64,000 nucleotides of DNA from Pocillopora verrucosa. Its lineage: Eukaryota > Cnidaria > Anthozoa > Scleractinia > Pocilloporidae. The notes beneath the pieces are model-generated. The model ran no database searches. It saw nothing but the letters and a program-made list of their open reading frames with translations, and was not told the DNA's origin. The translations under genes and the position numbers were made by a program. Below, piece by piece: positions 22,746 through 32,830 of the stretch; the stretch's first letter is position 1, and each line of letters begins with the position of its first letter. The stretch spans positions 16,377,378 to 16,441,377 of the forward strand of contig NC_089325.1 of assembly GCF_036669915.1 (NCBI RefSeq), written 5' to 3'.

Positions 22746-23954
22746 TTGCGCTCGCACCTAGAATGCAACGAAACCATAAACGTGCGTAAATGTTTTGTTA
22801 CATGGCTCAGTGACGTAATGAGTAGACAAATAAATAGACTAAGGCTCTTGAGAAATGTTTTTAAATATTCATGTACGTGACTCGCCTGTGCAAACATCGG
22901 ACAGTCAACAACGCTTAGTTTAGTCCACTCGCAGTTTTCATTCGTCTCACAAGGAGTAAATCTTTGGTTTTTGAGGTAGGATCAGTTTCCTATTGTACGC
23001 TTTTAGTTTCGTGAAGCGTAAGAAACAAGATATTCCTTAGTGCAAATATAGTAATGAAATTATGATGTATTGACAACGCCGAGAAACCTAGGCCGATTTT
23101 ACAGTTGAAACTGGACATAACTGAAAGGTTTTGGGCTTATATTCTTTTTAATATCAAGCCCACTGATGATATCACGGCATTTCACCTCTAGCTTTGCGAA
23201 AGCTCTCGTGAATTGGTCGAAGTCCATGATCGCGTGGAGGTCACGTTTTTGTATGACCTCAACAATTTTGGGGAGAAGCAACGTCTTTAAGTTGTTGGAT
23301 TACATTTTTTTCCTCTATGAGAGTGGTGTTAAGTCATCTTTTCATTAAAGGCTTCTCTTAGCTATTTCAGACGAGATTACATGCGGTTACACATACACGT
23401 TTGAGTTACTGAGTTTGCACTAAAACACAATTATAATAATTGTATTACTTAACCGTATGCGTGATCGATGATGCGGAATGCATTGACTAAAAGCGCGCCT
23501 TTTTAGTTTAAGCCCAAAAAAATATATTTGAAAACAACTGACTTAGGCTATCTTTTCTACAAAATTATCCTGTCCTCTACTTTGGCATCGAATAATGTTA
23601 ATCAAGCAAATAGGAGCGAAATATGCGATCGTTAAGTTAGATAATATTTCATAAGTACTTCAAACCACTTCCGAAGGTAATGACAGGAAACCCTTTTGTT
23701 ACGTAGATTCTAACCACACGTTTCACCAAATAAATAATGGTAGCAACGAGGCAGGCATTTTTCTAGAGATATCAGAAACGTTTTCGAAGACGAGCGTTAG
23801 TCCGTCGTGGCGTTAATTAGGAGTAATCCGGGTGTTGTCTCTTCACGGTTTGTGCGCATTCATCTTCAAGACTTATCCCAAACTGTATCAAGCTTTCCGC
23901 ATTCAATCCGTGTTGATCTTTTCCTTTTTCTGACCATTTTTACTAATCTGTGTT
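22746..23954. other. Mostly non-coding; one unrecognised frame
   Basis: A minus-strand frame at 23099-23281 reads KIVEVIQKRDLHAIMDFDQF and looks coding in composition. It resembles the coiled-coil end of TRIM-type proteins only loosely. It has no visible splice context and is not called as a gene. Confidence 0.3.
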
Positions 23955-23958
23955 TTAA

Positions 23959-25946
23959 GAGGCGATCTCTGTAAGAGCGGTCCAGGGCATTTCGCATAGG
24001 AAAAAAGTTTTCCCTCAAACTTGGCCCAATAAACTATCTTTGGTAACAAGTATATAACACCACATTAGTTTCTGGAAATACGTTAAAATAAAATTTTTAG
24101 AGCTCTCAAAAGTCAAAGCTGCAAAAGGCCCTTTTTTGACCTCTTGCGATATCGAAAATTTTAAAAGTTGAATAGCCCGGTCCTCGTATCACACCGCATG
24201 CAGCAAAAAACATTTTGTATTCTTAAAGTGTGTGATATATAAGGTGTATAAAATGCATTTCAATTTTGATATTCGTTTATTCAGAGGCTCGTCATAATTT
24301 ATTTAAAAACACTCGTTGGACAGCTCTCTGAAATTGGTTAAAAGTACTCTTTCTTTCTTGGTTGATATTGCTCAAGTCCAGACCAGACCATTAAAAACTC
24401 CGCTTGATTTCTACTAATAAGATGTTTGGCTGCAGAAAAATATAAAAACATCTTGCACTTATTGATTTTCTTCGCAGAGGTGACTTCAAACTTTTAGCGG
24501 TATTGCTAGCGTGACAGCCGATTATGCAAATTAGTTCATTGAGCAAACTCCGACCGTTTTATATGAGTAGCTCGATAAATCTTAGATTTTAACCATTTTA
24601 AGTAGAAAATATAGTAGAAATATAGTAGACAGAGCTTTAAGACCACATCGATTAATACCTTAAACATTTTAAAAGGCCAAAATTTAACAAATTTTAATAT
24701 CTCGTGATGAAGGACGTCAACAACAACGTATCGAATAACATAATTTGATTAGCGCTTGCAAGCTCTTTTTTAAAAATTTGGCTTCTGTTATTTCATATTT
24801 GAGTTCTGACAGCTTACGCTATTCAAACCTGTATAAACATTTCAAAACCAAACTACAGGATTCTATTTAGTGTAACCGGCGATAACAGCACACACTGTAA
24901 TACACCGTGACCACTGTCACGTAATTCAATTGTGTAATTATCCTGAATTGCTTCTCCCCTCGTAATAAAGCAGCGATGGCTCGGATTTCTAGCTGAAAGG
25001 GAAAAAATGATATTTGGTCGTCACACCTGTCTGCATAACAGTCTCTGTTCATAAGTTTGAAGAGTCCTTGTGAAAAAGGATATCGCATTCGCATAATTAA
25101 CGGGTGGACGTTATAACTAGATTGCATAACAACTGCACTCCGACATCATTCCCTCCATTATTGCAAGAGGTGCTGCATTTGTATCTTGCATTTTGAATGC
25201 GAGCTCAAAATGTTTGCACATGTCTCTCAGCATCTTGACTTTGAGACTAGGCAACCTTGCTTCTCTTGCCAACGAGCACATATCATATATATCAAACATG
25301 ATTTGATGTCTCAATCCTATCTCATGCATTACTGTGTTCCTCGCCTCTCTCAAACACCCTTCGTCTACATCAGACGTGGATGCCTCTATCAAGTGGTCGT
25401 CTGCGTCGGTGGCATCGCCCGATTCTTGTTGTATTTTAGATCACTGTTTATCGCACAATCTCGAGAAGAAATCCTGAATCTGTATGTTGGATAACCACTC
25501 TGTTCTATCGAACATTCTCTCTCCATCTATTGTGCAAGCAGTTCGCATATCCTTTGTTACTTTCTCTGGGTTTGGTTTCTGCCAGTGTCTCATCGGATTT
25601 AAATAAATTATGACGAGCCTCTGAATAAACGAATATCAAAATTGAAATGCATTTTATACACCTTATATATCACACACTTTAAGAATACAAAATATTTTTT
25701 GCTGCATGCGGTGTGATACGAGGACCGGGCTATTCAACTTTTGAAATTTTCGATATCGCAAGAGGTCAAAAAAGGGCCTTTTGCAGCTTTGACTTTTGAG
25801 AGCTCTAAAAATTTTATTTTAACGTATTTCCAGAAACTAATGTGGTGTTATATACTTGTTACCAAAGATAGTTTATTGGGCCAAGTTTGAGGGAAAACTT
25901 TTTTCCTATGCGAAATGCCCTGGACCGCTCTTACAGAGATCGCCTC
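23959..25946. mobile_element. Foldback DNA transposon flanked by TTAA, arms about 350 bp
   Basis: Left arm 23959-24306 and right arm 25598-25946 are near-identical inverted copies; differences are rare substitutions. The element ends are GAGGCG and CGCCTC, and both are abutted by TTAA (23955-23958 and 25947-25950). TTAA target duplications are typical of Kolobok and piggyBac elements; the purine-rich GAG end fits Kolobok better. A degenerate ORF starts five bases inside the right arm. The element ends 190 bp before the phospholipase start. Confidence 0.8.
25117..25593 (-). pseudogene. Transposon-encoded protein with SAP-like C-terminus, interrupted by a stop
   Basis: From ATG 25593 (MRHWQKPNPEKVTKD) the frame stays open except for one TGA at 25441-25443. 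It then continues through an acidic segment to SLKVKMLRDMCKHFELAFKM and ends at about 25117 with ECSCYAI. The leucine pattern and C-x-C ending resemble short SAP-like DNA-binding tails in cnidarian repeat proteins, from memory of the pattern only. It lies between the two long arms of the foldback element and is its only clear coding remnant. Confidence 0.5.
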
Positions 25947-26136
25947 TTAATTCCTCTATTTACTTTATATTCCCGCAAATTACTATGGTGAGTTTTTATT
26001 TTTAATCAATTATATAAAATGAAGGAATACCTTTGGGAAAAATCCTTTAGGAAAACCCTTTGGGAAAACCCTTTTCAAAACGAGACATCGTTTTCGGACA
26101 GACCGATCCACAAACAAGCCACAGTGAATGTAACTC

Positions 26137-27146
26137 ATGAATATGTCATCTTTTTTTAAAAATCCAGAGATTAAAGTCAAGATGGCGGAAACAGGAGTTG
26201 CCTTCTCTGGAGGTGGTATCCGTTCAGCGGCCCTATGCTCTGGTGTTCTGCGCAGGCTTTTACAGCGCAACGCCAAGATCGACTACCTAAGCTGCGTGTC
26301 GGGGGGAGGTTACACAGGCACGGCCTACCTGGACTGGAAATACAGACATGGAAAGAAAGACGATCCAAAATGGCACACAGAGTTCTTTGATCACATGAGA
26401 GAGAGGGCTGGATTAATGTGCAACTGGCAGAAAACACTGAGCGGAATGTTTGACACCATAGTGCTGCTTTTTTTAATGCTTTTTGTTTCAGTTATAATGC
26501 CCACAATCGTGTGGGGATCGTACGTTTGCCCCCTTGCTTACGTCATCGATTTCATATTTGGAGATCTGCTGCGAGCCGAGGACGAAGAAGAGGAAGATTG
26601 CGAAGATCGCAGAGCAAGCCCGAGGAGACAAGGGCCAATTGCAGGAGGAAATGCCACAGCTGGCGAACGAAGGCCTCGGTGTCCTATACAGCCTGGATCT
26701 AAGGCCTATACAAGGGTGGTTCTGTTTTCTGTTCTGGCAATCCTTTTCATTGCTCTCTATTTGGCCGCAAAAAGATCAAAAACTGCCTTGTCATCAAAGC
26801 TTTTCATCGTCTCTGCCATTAGCGGTCTACTATTTGCCTTCACGTTTATCCCGTTCTTTATCTATTACTTCTTTAACTTGACTCCTGCTTGGATGCAACT
26901 CATAATCTTTGTATTTTCTATTTTTGTGTGGTTTTTCTTCCCGGTTCTTAGAGGCAGATCGTCTCTAGTTCTAGTAATTTATCTCTATGCTTACTTCGTG
27001 TATTGGAAGGTTTTTGAAGCCACTGTATTTGGTGTGGAGTACTCTGATCATCGTTTCTATTCACTCCTCTTTACTTCTGGCATCGCTCTGTATTTTGTCC
27101 CAGCCTTAGGAGCTATTCAGCAGCGACTCGTTCATGTCTTCAACAG
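26137..27146 (+). CDS. Patatin-like phospholipase, exon 1 (oxyanion loop, nucleophile elbow, membrane region)
   Basis: This is the first of five exons (26137-27146, 27988-28495, 28881-29074, 29360-29704, 30386-30821) that join in frame to 830 residues. The start is ATG 26137; a second ATG at 26182 begins MAETGVAFSGGG. The patatin oxyanion motif SGGGIRSAAL comes first, followed by the serine elbow LSCVSGGGYTG. The family's usual GxSxG has Cys-Val-Ser-Gly-Gly here, still with the serine. After about residue 100 several hydrophobic segments follow (LLFLMLFVSV, VVLFSVLAILFIALYL, two or more further), so the catalytic domain is split by a membrane region. Patatins hydrolyse acyl chains of membrane lipids with a Ser-Asp dyad. 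The donor CAACAG/GTAGGC ends the exon in phase 2. Confidence 0.85.
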
Positions 27147-27987
27147 GTAGGCGTGAAATTAACTCAAGCCGAAACTTTTAGGACGTCGTTTACAGCTTAA
27201 CAGAGAAAGGTTGTCGAAAAACAGCGTTTAAGTGCATGTGACAGCCTTGAAAGGCAATGTGGGTATTTTTCAGGTCACGATTCCTTCAGCTTAAGCTTTC
27301 AGGGAAATCTGAGAAAACGTCACTGTAAGGACAAGGCATAGCGGGTTTTGATGAACTTATTTATTTATTTCACTTGGATACCCAGATTACCTTTCCAGAT
27401 TGTCACGTGCACCTTTGTCCTTTTATTTCCCGATCTTTCTCGAAACAGCTGTAAATCAGGTTGAATCACTGCAAACAGTGCTAATAATGGGCCACTTTCC
27501 TCGAACTCAGGTTGTCAGTTTTTACTAGCTAACACTTTGCGTGAAGACTAACCTTGATCATCCTTTCCATCGATCAAAACACGAAAAACGTTGACTATAG
27601 AGGTTAAAAAAGCTTAAAGTAAGTTCAAAGGACGGTTAAAAGTTATGGTATAGAGACAGTGATACATTAGAAAAGGAAAATAAATGTAGTTATTTGAGAA
27701 AAAGTGCATAACCAGGATACTTTTTGGGCTCCCTTTTGCAAGAAAAACTTTAGAAAACTCAAACGTTCTTAGCAGGTCAACCAAGTCTCGCCAAAGGTTT
27801 CCCCGGCAAGGAGGTAAGGGAGGGGGGGTGGGGTAGCGCGATAAGGCGATCTGGCTAGTCATTAGGATCTCACTGAAAAAGATTCTTACGATACTGGTAA
27901 AATTGAATCACAAATCATCTACAATTGAATGGTTCTCATAGGTGAGATCAGCTACTCACATCTAATCAATTGAATTTTGCCTCTTAG
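27147..27987 (+). other. Intron 1 of the phospholipase gene
   Basis: It runs from GTAGGC to CTCTTAG. It contains no recognised exon or repeat. Confidence 0.75.
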
Positions 27988-28495
27988 GTGGAAGCTGCAG
28001 AAAGCTTTCTACACAAACGCCAGTGTGGGTTTATCAGGATGCGGCGGAATTGGTATGGATGACCTTGTTTTAAGAACCTTTTTCACCAGGCCGAGTAAGC
28101 ACGAGCAACTTGCTGATAATGAGCAAGGACCTTTGACCCTTGGTGACCTGGAAGGAATCAAACCGCAGTACTTGTCGAACATTGTTGTTAATGAATGGCT
28201 TATCGGTGAGAGAGAGGAAGAGTTGAAATACGAACTTCTAGTGATGTCGCCAACAGAGATAGAACGCTTGGATAGACGACCAGGACAAGATCAGTTCGAA
28301 GGAAAACTTGAACCTCAAGACATTAAGCTGTCGACCGCCATGGCAACATCCGCTGCTGCAGTTGCTCGACACATGGGCGCCTATCAAAAGTCAACTGAGA
28401 GCATTAAGCAATTGCAAATCGTGTTGGGTCTCGGTATGGGTGCATCTATGATTTCGGACTGGGAAGGTGCAACGAAAGAAAACTGTTGTTGGAGG
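27988..28495 (+). CDS. Patatin-like phospholipase, exon 2
   Basis: It begins after CTCTTAG, completing an arginine codon, and reads WKLQKAFYTNASVG. It continues through a soluble segment with QYLSNIVVNEWLIG and STAMATSAAAVARHMG, and ends in phase 0 at GTAAGC. The SxAMATSAA stretch is typical of the alpha/beta patatin fold after the nucleophile, where a helix packs near the active site. No stop or frame problem is visible. Confidence 0.85.
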
Positions 28496-28880
28496 GTAAG
28501 CATTTGTGGTTGGTAAATAAATTCAGCAGTTAGATACCCCAAAATATAAAAACCCGCATAGCCTTCAATACAGCTATTCCAATATATAAGATCTTGTCTG
28601 GCCTTGACTTCCACAAATTTGGTTCTTGTAGGCGTGTTTCTGCGCGCTTGATGGATTCTGATAGAAACTCTAATGAGGAGAAGCCCCGGATTTTACGAGT
28701 TTGTTTTGTATAATTCTAGGATGTGAGCATCCTTTTTTCGGATCGTAAGCACTCTGACGAAGGTGATACTATTTTACAAAGTGGTGCTCTCCTCTTGGAA
28801 ATAAATTCCAATGGCCCCTTCGATGTAGTGGTCATAATTTGCTTCATTTAAGAGAGAATTTTTTCTTGTTTCATTTGCAG

Positions 28881-29074
28881 ATGCTACCCTTTCTTGTCGA
28901 GGTTCTGCGAGGTCTCCCCCTGGTAACCTTTCCACTTGTATACTTTGCCGGGGGTAGCGAGACGTGGGTCGCCATTGGCGTTTTGATTTTCTTCATCGTG
29001 CTTCTAGTGCTCGTATTTTTTGCTGTGATGAAGACTGGACGTCAAAACCCAAACAAACTCGAACTGGTAGCAAG
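28881..29074 (+). CDS. Patatin-like phospholipase, exon 3 (membrane segments)
   Basis: Acceptor TTTCATTTGCAG and donor GTAAGA give phases 0 and 2. The exon encodes two hydrophobic stretches (LRGLPLVTFPLVYFAGG and IGVLIFFIVLLVLVFFAV), which continue the membrane-embedded character of the protein. It joins in frame on both sides. Confidence 0.8.
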
Positions 29075-29181
29075 GTAAGAGTAAAATTTCCAATCATTTA
29101 TGGTCGAATGAGTTACCAAGGTATATATACGATGCTTGTCATATAGGAACCTTACAATGGCTTAGCTTATCTTTGAGTTCT

Positions 29182-29275
29182 CTTTAACTCAGTGGTAGAA
29201 AGTCAGGGCACGAGTCTTCCACGAATTATCGAACCTCAACACTTTGGAAAGGGTGAGGTTCGATTCTCTGTAAGG
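29182..29275 (+). ncRNA. tRNA-like sequence (possible tRNA-derived SINE fragment) in intron 3
   Basis: An A-box-like TTAACTCAGTGGTAGA lies at about 29184-29199 and a B-box-like GGTTCGATTCTC at about 29258-29269, as in RNA polymerase III internal promoters. The spacing is longer than in an ordinary tRNA, and I could not draw a sound cloverleaf. A SINE head or decayed tRNA is more likely than a working tRNA gene. Confidence 0.35.
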
Positions 29276-29359
29276 ATTCACATTTTTACTTTGTTCCTCG
29301 CAAGTGACAAAACAAATTATAATACTTGTACCAAAGCGTTGTTTCTCTTTCTTCGGCAG

Positions 29360-29704
29360 ATGGTTCATCACCAATATCGCGTTCGTCCGCTTTATTCGTG
29401 AGTTGTTGGTTGTTGCCAACGAAGGCCCCATGCCCCCTCCTATCTTACGCTTAAGTGATGGCGGCCACATCGAAAATCTTGCCATTCTTCCTCTCCTAAA
29501 GAAACGCTTACCCAAGATTGTTGTTGTGGACGGTGGCCACAAGACTAATGACATAGAATGGGGAGAAAGCTTACTAGACGCCTTGGAGTTGGCTCGTAAG
29601 AAGCTGCACTGTTCCTTTAATGGCATGGATGGCCGTGACATTATTGAAGATCTAAAGGAGAATTTTATTTATACACCAAAGGGTCACCAGCCAAGGAGCT
29701 ACAG
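29360..29704 (+). CDS. Patatin-like phospholipase, exon 4 (catalytic Asp)
   Basis: The acceptor TTCTTCGGCAG opens the exon in phase 2 and the donor ACAG/GTGAAG closes it in phase 2. ILRLSDGGHIENLAILPLLK carries the patatin DGG motif, whose aspartate completes the Ser-Asp dyad. KIVVVDGG follows on a beta strand. Presence of both catalytic residues across exons 1 and 4 suggests an active enzyme. A poly(A) run just after the donor lies in the intron. Confidence 0.85.
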
Positions 29705-30385
29705 GTGAAGAAAAAAAAAAAAAAAAAAGGCACTCGTCAGCACAGCTTATCTTTCTTTTGGAGACAAATTAAATCTATTTGAGCCAACAATGATGATGAA
29801 TTACCGCCGCTGTTCGAAAGTATGCGCTTTCTAATTCCTGATGGAAAACGGTGGCTCCATTTTTTGCTCAAAAGTTTGAAAGTTACAAAAAAATAATTCC
29901 ATTCTAGCTGCATTGTTTTTGTGGGCTGATATTTCTGGGTTCTTAGTTATGCGTCAAAGACTTCAGTGTGAAGGGGAGTAAGTTTCTGAAGAAACTGTGA
30001 TGCTGCGTTGGTGGATGAGTATAACAGGGTAATAAAGTATTATAAACTGAGTTGATGACGTCAATTGGCCACCGTAAAGAGTTTCAAATGCTGATGTTTC
30101 GAGCGTTAGCTCTTCGTAATTCGCTCTGACAAAGGGCTAACGCTCGAAAAGTTCGCTTAGAAACTCTTTCCGGTGACCAATTTACGTTATCAACTCAGAT
30201 AATAAGTTAGTGTTAAAGCCCTGCGAATTCCGAGAGTCAGTTAATTCTTGAAAAGTCAAAATGAATTACCAAAGGTTCACCGCAATGTAATGTAACAAAT
30301 ATCACAACAAAGAAACAAACATTATCGACATAACTTAAGATCTTAACTTAACATAATCAAAAATATTTTATTTTGATATCGACAG
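29705..30385 (+). other. Intron 4 of the phospholipase gene, with repeat remnant
   Basis: It contains the Penelope-related inverted repeat at 30046-30200 described separately and otherwise nothing recognised. Confidence 0.7.
30046..30200. repeat. Inverted repeat with degenerate hammerhead-like core
   Basis: Arms ACTGAGTTGATGACGTCAAT...AAAGAGTTTC and GAAACTCTTTCCGGTGACCA...ATCAACTCAG pair imperfectly. Between them are TTTCGAGCGTTAGC and GCTAACGCTCGAAA. The stretch CTGACAAAGGGC...GCTCGAAA at 30127-30148 resembles a hammerhead core (CTGANGA...GAAA) with one core base changed. This is probably a Penelope-like element end. Confidence 0.5.
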
Positions 30386-30821
30386 GTTTAAAGTTACTTA
30401 CTATGAAAAAGAAGACGAATACTCAAAGGGAACCAAAGTTGGCGAGGGTGAAATTCTCCTCATTTCCCCAAGACATCCTGTTAAAGGTGTTCGGAAAGAA
30501 GAACCAGTGCCATGGAAAGACGCTCTACGTGACATAGACGTAGATCTCGAAGCAGCTAAATGGGGAGAGAGTCCTCAGCAAGATGCCGATGAAGTCGACG
30601 ATTTAACCTTTTGTTGCTGTGAGAGCTGTCATAGTTTCAAGTGCCAAAAGTTGTCGAATTACCTATGCGGTGTCTTCCCACAACACATCACGGCCAATCA
30701 GTTTTTCACTCCCCGCATGTTCGCTGCGTACCATCGAGAAGGATACAACGGATGCGTAGAGGCTGAAGCCGCTGAATTCCTGGCTGCTGACATCCAGATC
30801 GAGGTGACAGATACGGCTTAA
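30386..30821 (+). CDS. Patatin-like phospholipase, exon 5 (C-terminus)
   Basis: It begins after GATATCGACAG in phase 2, reads FKVTYYEKEDEYSKG and ends at TAA 30819-30821. It carries a Cys-rich patch (FCCCESCHSFKCQ) of possible metal-binding or structural role, then FPQHITANQFFTPRMFAAYH. The summed exons give 2493 nt, an exact multiple of three. No polyadenylation signal was fixed. The full protein is longer than simple patatins because of the membrane insert. Confidence 0.85.
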
Positions 30822-32107
30822 CTTCAAATAAGATTCCGATAAAGCCGGCAGTCACTTAAAGAGTAGTTAATAGTTAAGATTCGTGCCATTGTAAGGGAGG
30901 ATATCTCGTTTGACTATGTCTTATAGAACCGTTGAAATTTGAACGTTGACGATGTTCCTGTCTAAATTGAAGGCTACCCTTTTTAATGGGGGCCAGGATG
31001 CAAATGTGATCCGGTTCTTATTACAAAGTATGAAGGTTTGTCGTAGTAACTGTTAAAGAGCGAGATATCATCTCTTAACAGGACTGAAGATATTTAGAAA
31101 ACTATGGGAAGACAAGTTAAACCATAAAACTATGTTCTTTTGATTAAACTAATAGAGCCGCTGATCATTACGAAGTTTGGTCGTTGTTTTCATTAGCAAA
31201 AGCGCGTTGTACGCGCAACAACCCAATCAGAGTTATCAAGATCTAATTAATTGCCTTACTTAAATTTCACTTCCATAGCGAGGCCTTGTAGTTCAGTTTT
31301 TCTCTCCTCAATAAGATAATACCGAGGGGATGGACTGTTAGCGTTGTACATATGATTGCAAGGTAAAACATCCGCCTCACTTAGCATTGACATAAAACTC
31401 TATTACACGTGGAGGCAATTTTGAAAAGTCCTCAGTGTCAGTTCCTAAAGGTAATATCTATCGATCCTTGGTGTTCAGTTTACCTCGCGATGGTCTATTC
31501 CGTTTTAGAGAAACTTTCAAGTTGCTAAGTTCCGATCTGTGTTAATTACTCAAGCTGCTTCATACAAACTGGTATTTTCAGGGTTATATTTTATTTAGCT
31601 AAAATTGTATCATGACACCAGTATCGCTAAACTAAGAATCGCATGAAAATACCGATGGAGTGAAAATTATTTCAAAATAAAGGTGTGGTTGAGCTATGGT
31701 TGTGTGGGATCTTATTTGGATTAAATTGACGGAGTAAAAGATTGGAAATGGAAATGAGAGCAAGGGGTAAAAGCCTTTGTATAAAGAGCGGCATTTTAGG
31801 GTGAGCGTCTATAAGGAAAGTGAAAAAAATGAAAAAAGAAATTTGAAATTAAATATAGAGGAAAAGCATTAAACCTTCCATGAACTGAAAGACCGTTTCA
31901 ATGTTGATGCAAATTTTCTCAATATACATGGACAACAATCGGATCAAGGTCAGTTTCAGGGCCGAAGGCGCTATGTAACAGAGCCATTTAATTTTATGAT
32001 AAAACGGCCTATTTAAAACAGTGCCAGTAAACAACCCTTATGTAATTAAGGTCAAATGAATGGCGTTATGTAATAAATTTTTTGAAAATGTGCGACTTAA
32101 AAGTTGT
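30822..32107. other. Downstream intergenic sequence
   Basis: It includes the probable phospholipase 3' UTR at the left. Nothing else recognised. Confidence 0.4.
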
Positions 32108-32830
32108 CCTAAAACGCGACCGTTAAATGTTCGTAAAACGCGACTGTTAAGTGTTCGTAAAATACGCCCGTAAAATGTTCGTAAAATACGCTCTTTAAAT
32201 GTTCGTAAAATGCGACTGTTAAAGTTCGTAAAGTACGCCCGTTAAATGTTCGTAAAATACGCCCGTAAAATGTTCGTAAAATACGCTCGTTAAATGTTCG
32301 TAAAATGCGACTGTTCAATGTTCGTAAAATACGCCCGTTAAATGTTCGTAAAATGCGACCGATAAATGTTCGTAAAAAGCGCCCGTTAAATGTTCGTAAA
32401 ATACGACCGTTTAATATTCGTAAAACGCGGCTGTTAAATGTTCGGAAAATACGCCCGTTAAATATTCTTAAAATGCCACGGTTTCATGTTCGTAAAACGC
32501 GACTGTCAAACGTTCGTAAAATGTGAATGGTAAATGAGTCTGTTAAATATTCATAAAAAGTGATCTTTAAATGTACGTAAATAGCGATTAAAATGCAACT
32601 GTTGATAGTCCATAAAAAGCGACCGTTAAATGTTCGTAAAATGCGACTGTTAAATGTTCTTAAATTCCAACTGTTACGTGTTCGTAAAATTTGCTAGTTG
32701 AGTGTTCGTAAAATACGCCAGTTAATGCGATTTTCCAGAGATCGTAAATTGTGACTGTAAAGTTTTATTAAAATTTGCCAGTTAAGTGTTCTTAATAAAA
32801 GTGCACCAGTCATGTTTTCCTAAAATGCGG
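32108..32830. repeat. 24-bp minisatellite, about 30 units
   Basis: The unit is approximately GTTAAATGTTCGTAAAATGCGACC. It is regular from 32108 to about 32520 and then drifts, with faint copies to about 33000. Because the unit is 24 bp, reading frames stay open on both strands and spell an eight-residue repeat (for example RPLNVRKI on the plus strand). That openness is a by-product of the repeat, and no start context suggests a gene. Confidence 0.9.

Noticed and set aside
32109..32526. Arg/Lys-rich ORFs on both strands
   Set aside because: They are read-through of a 24-bp minisatellite.
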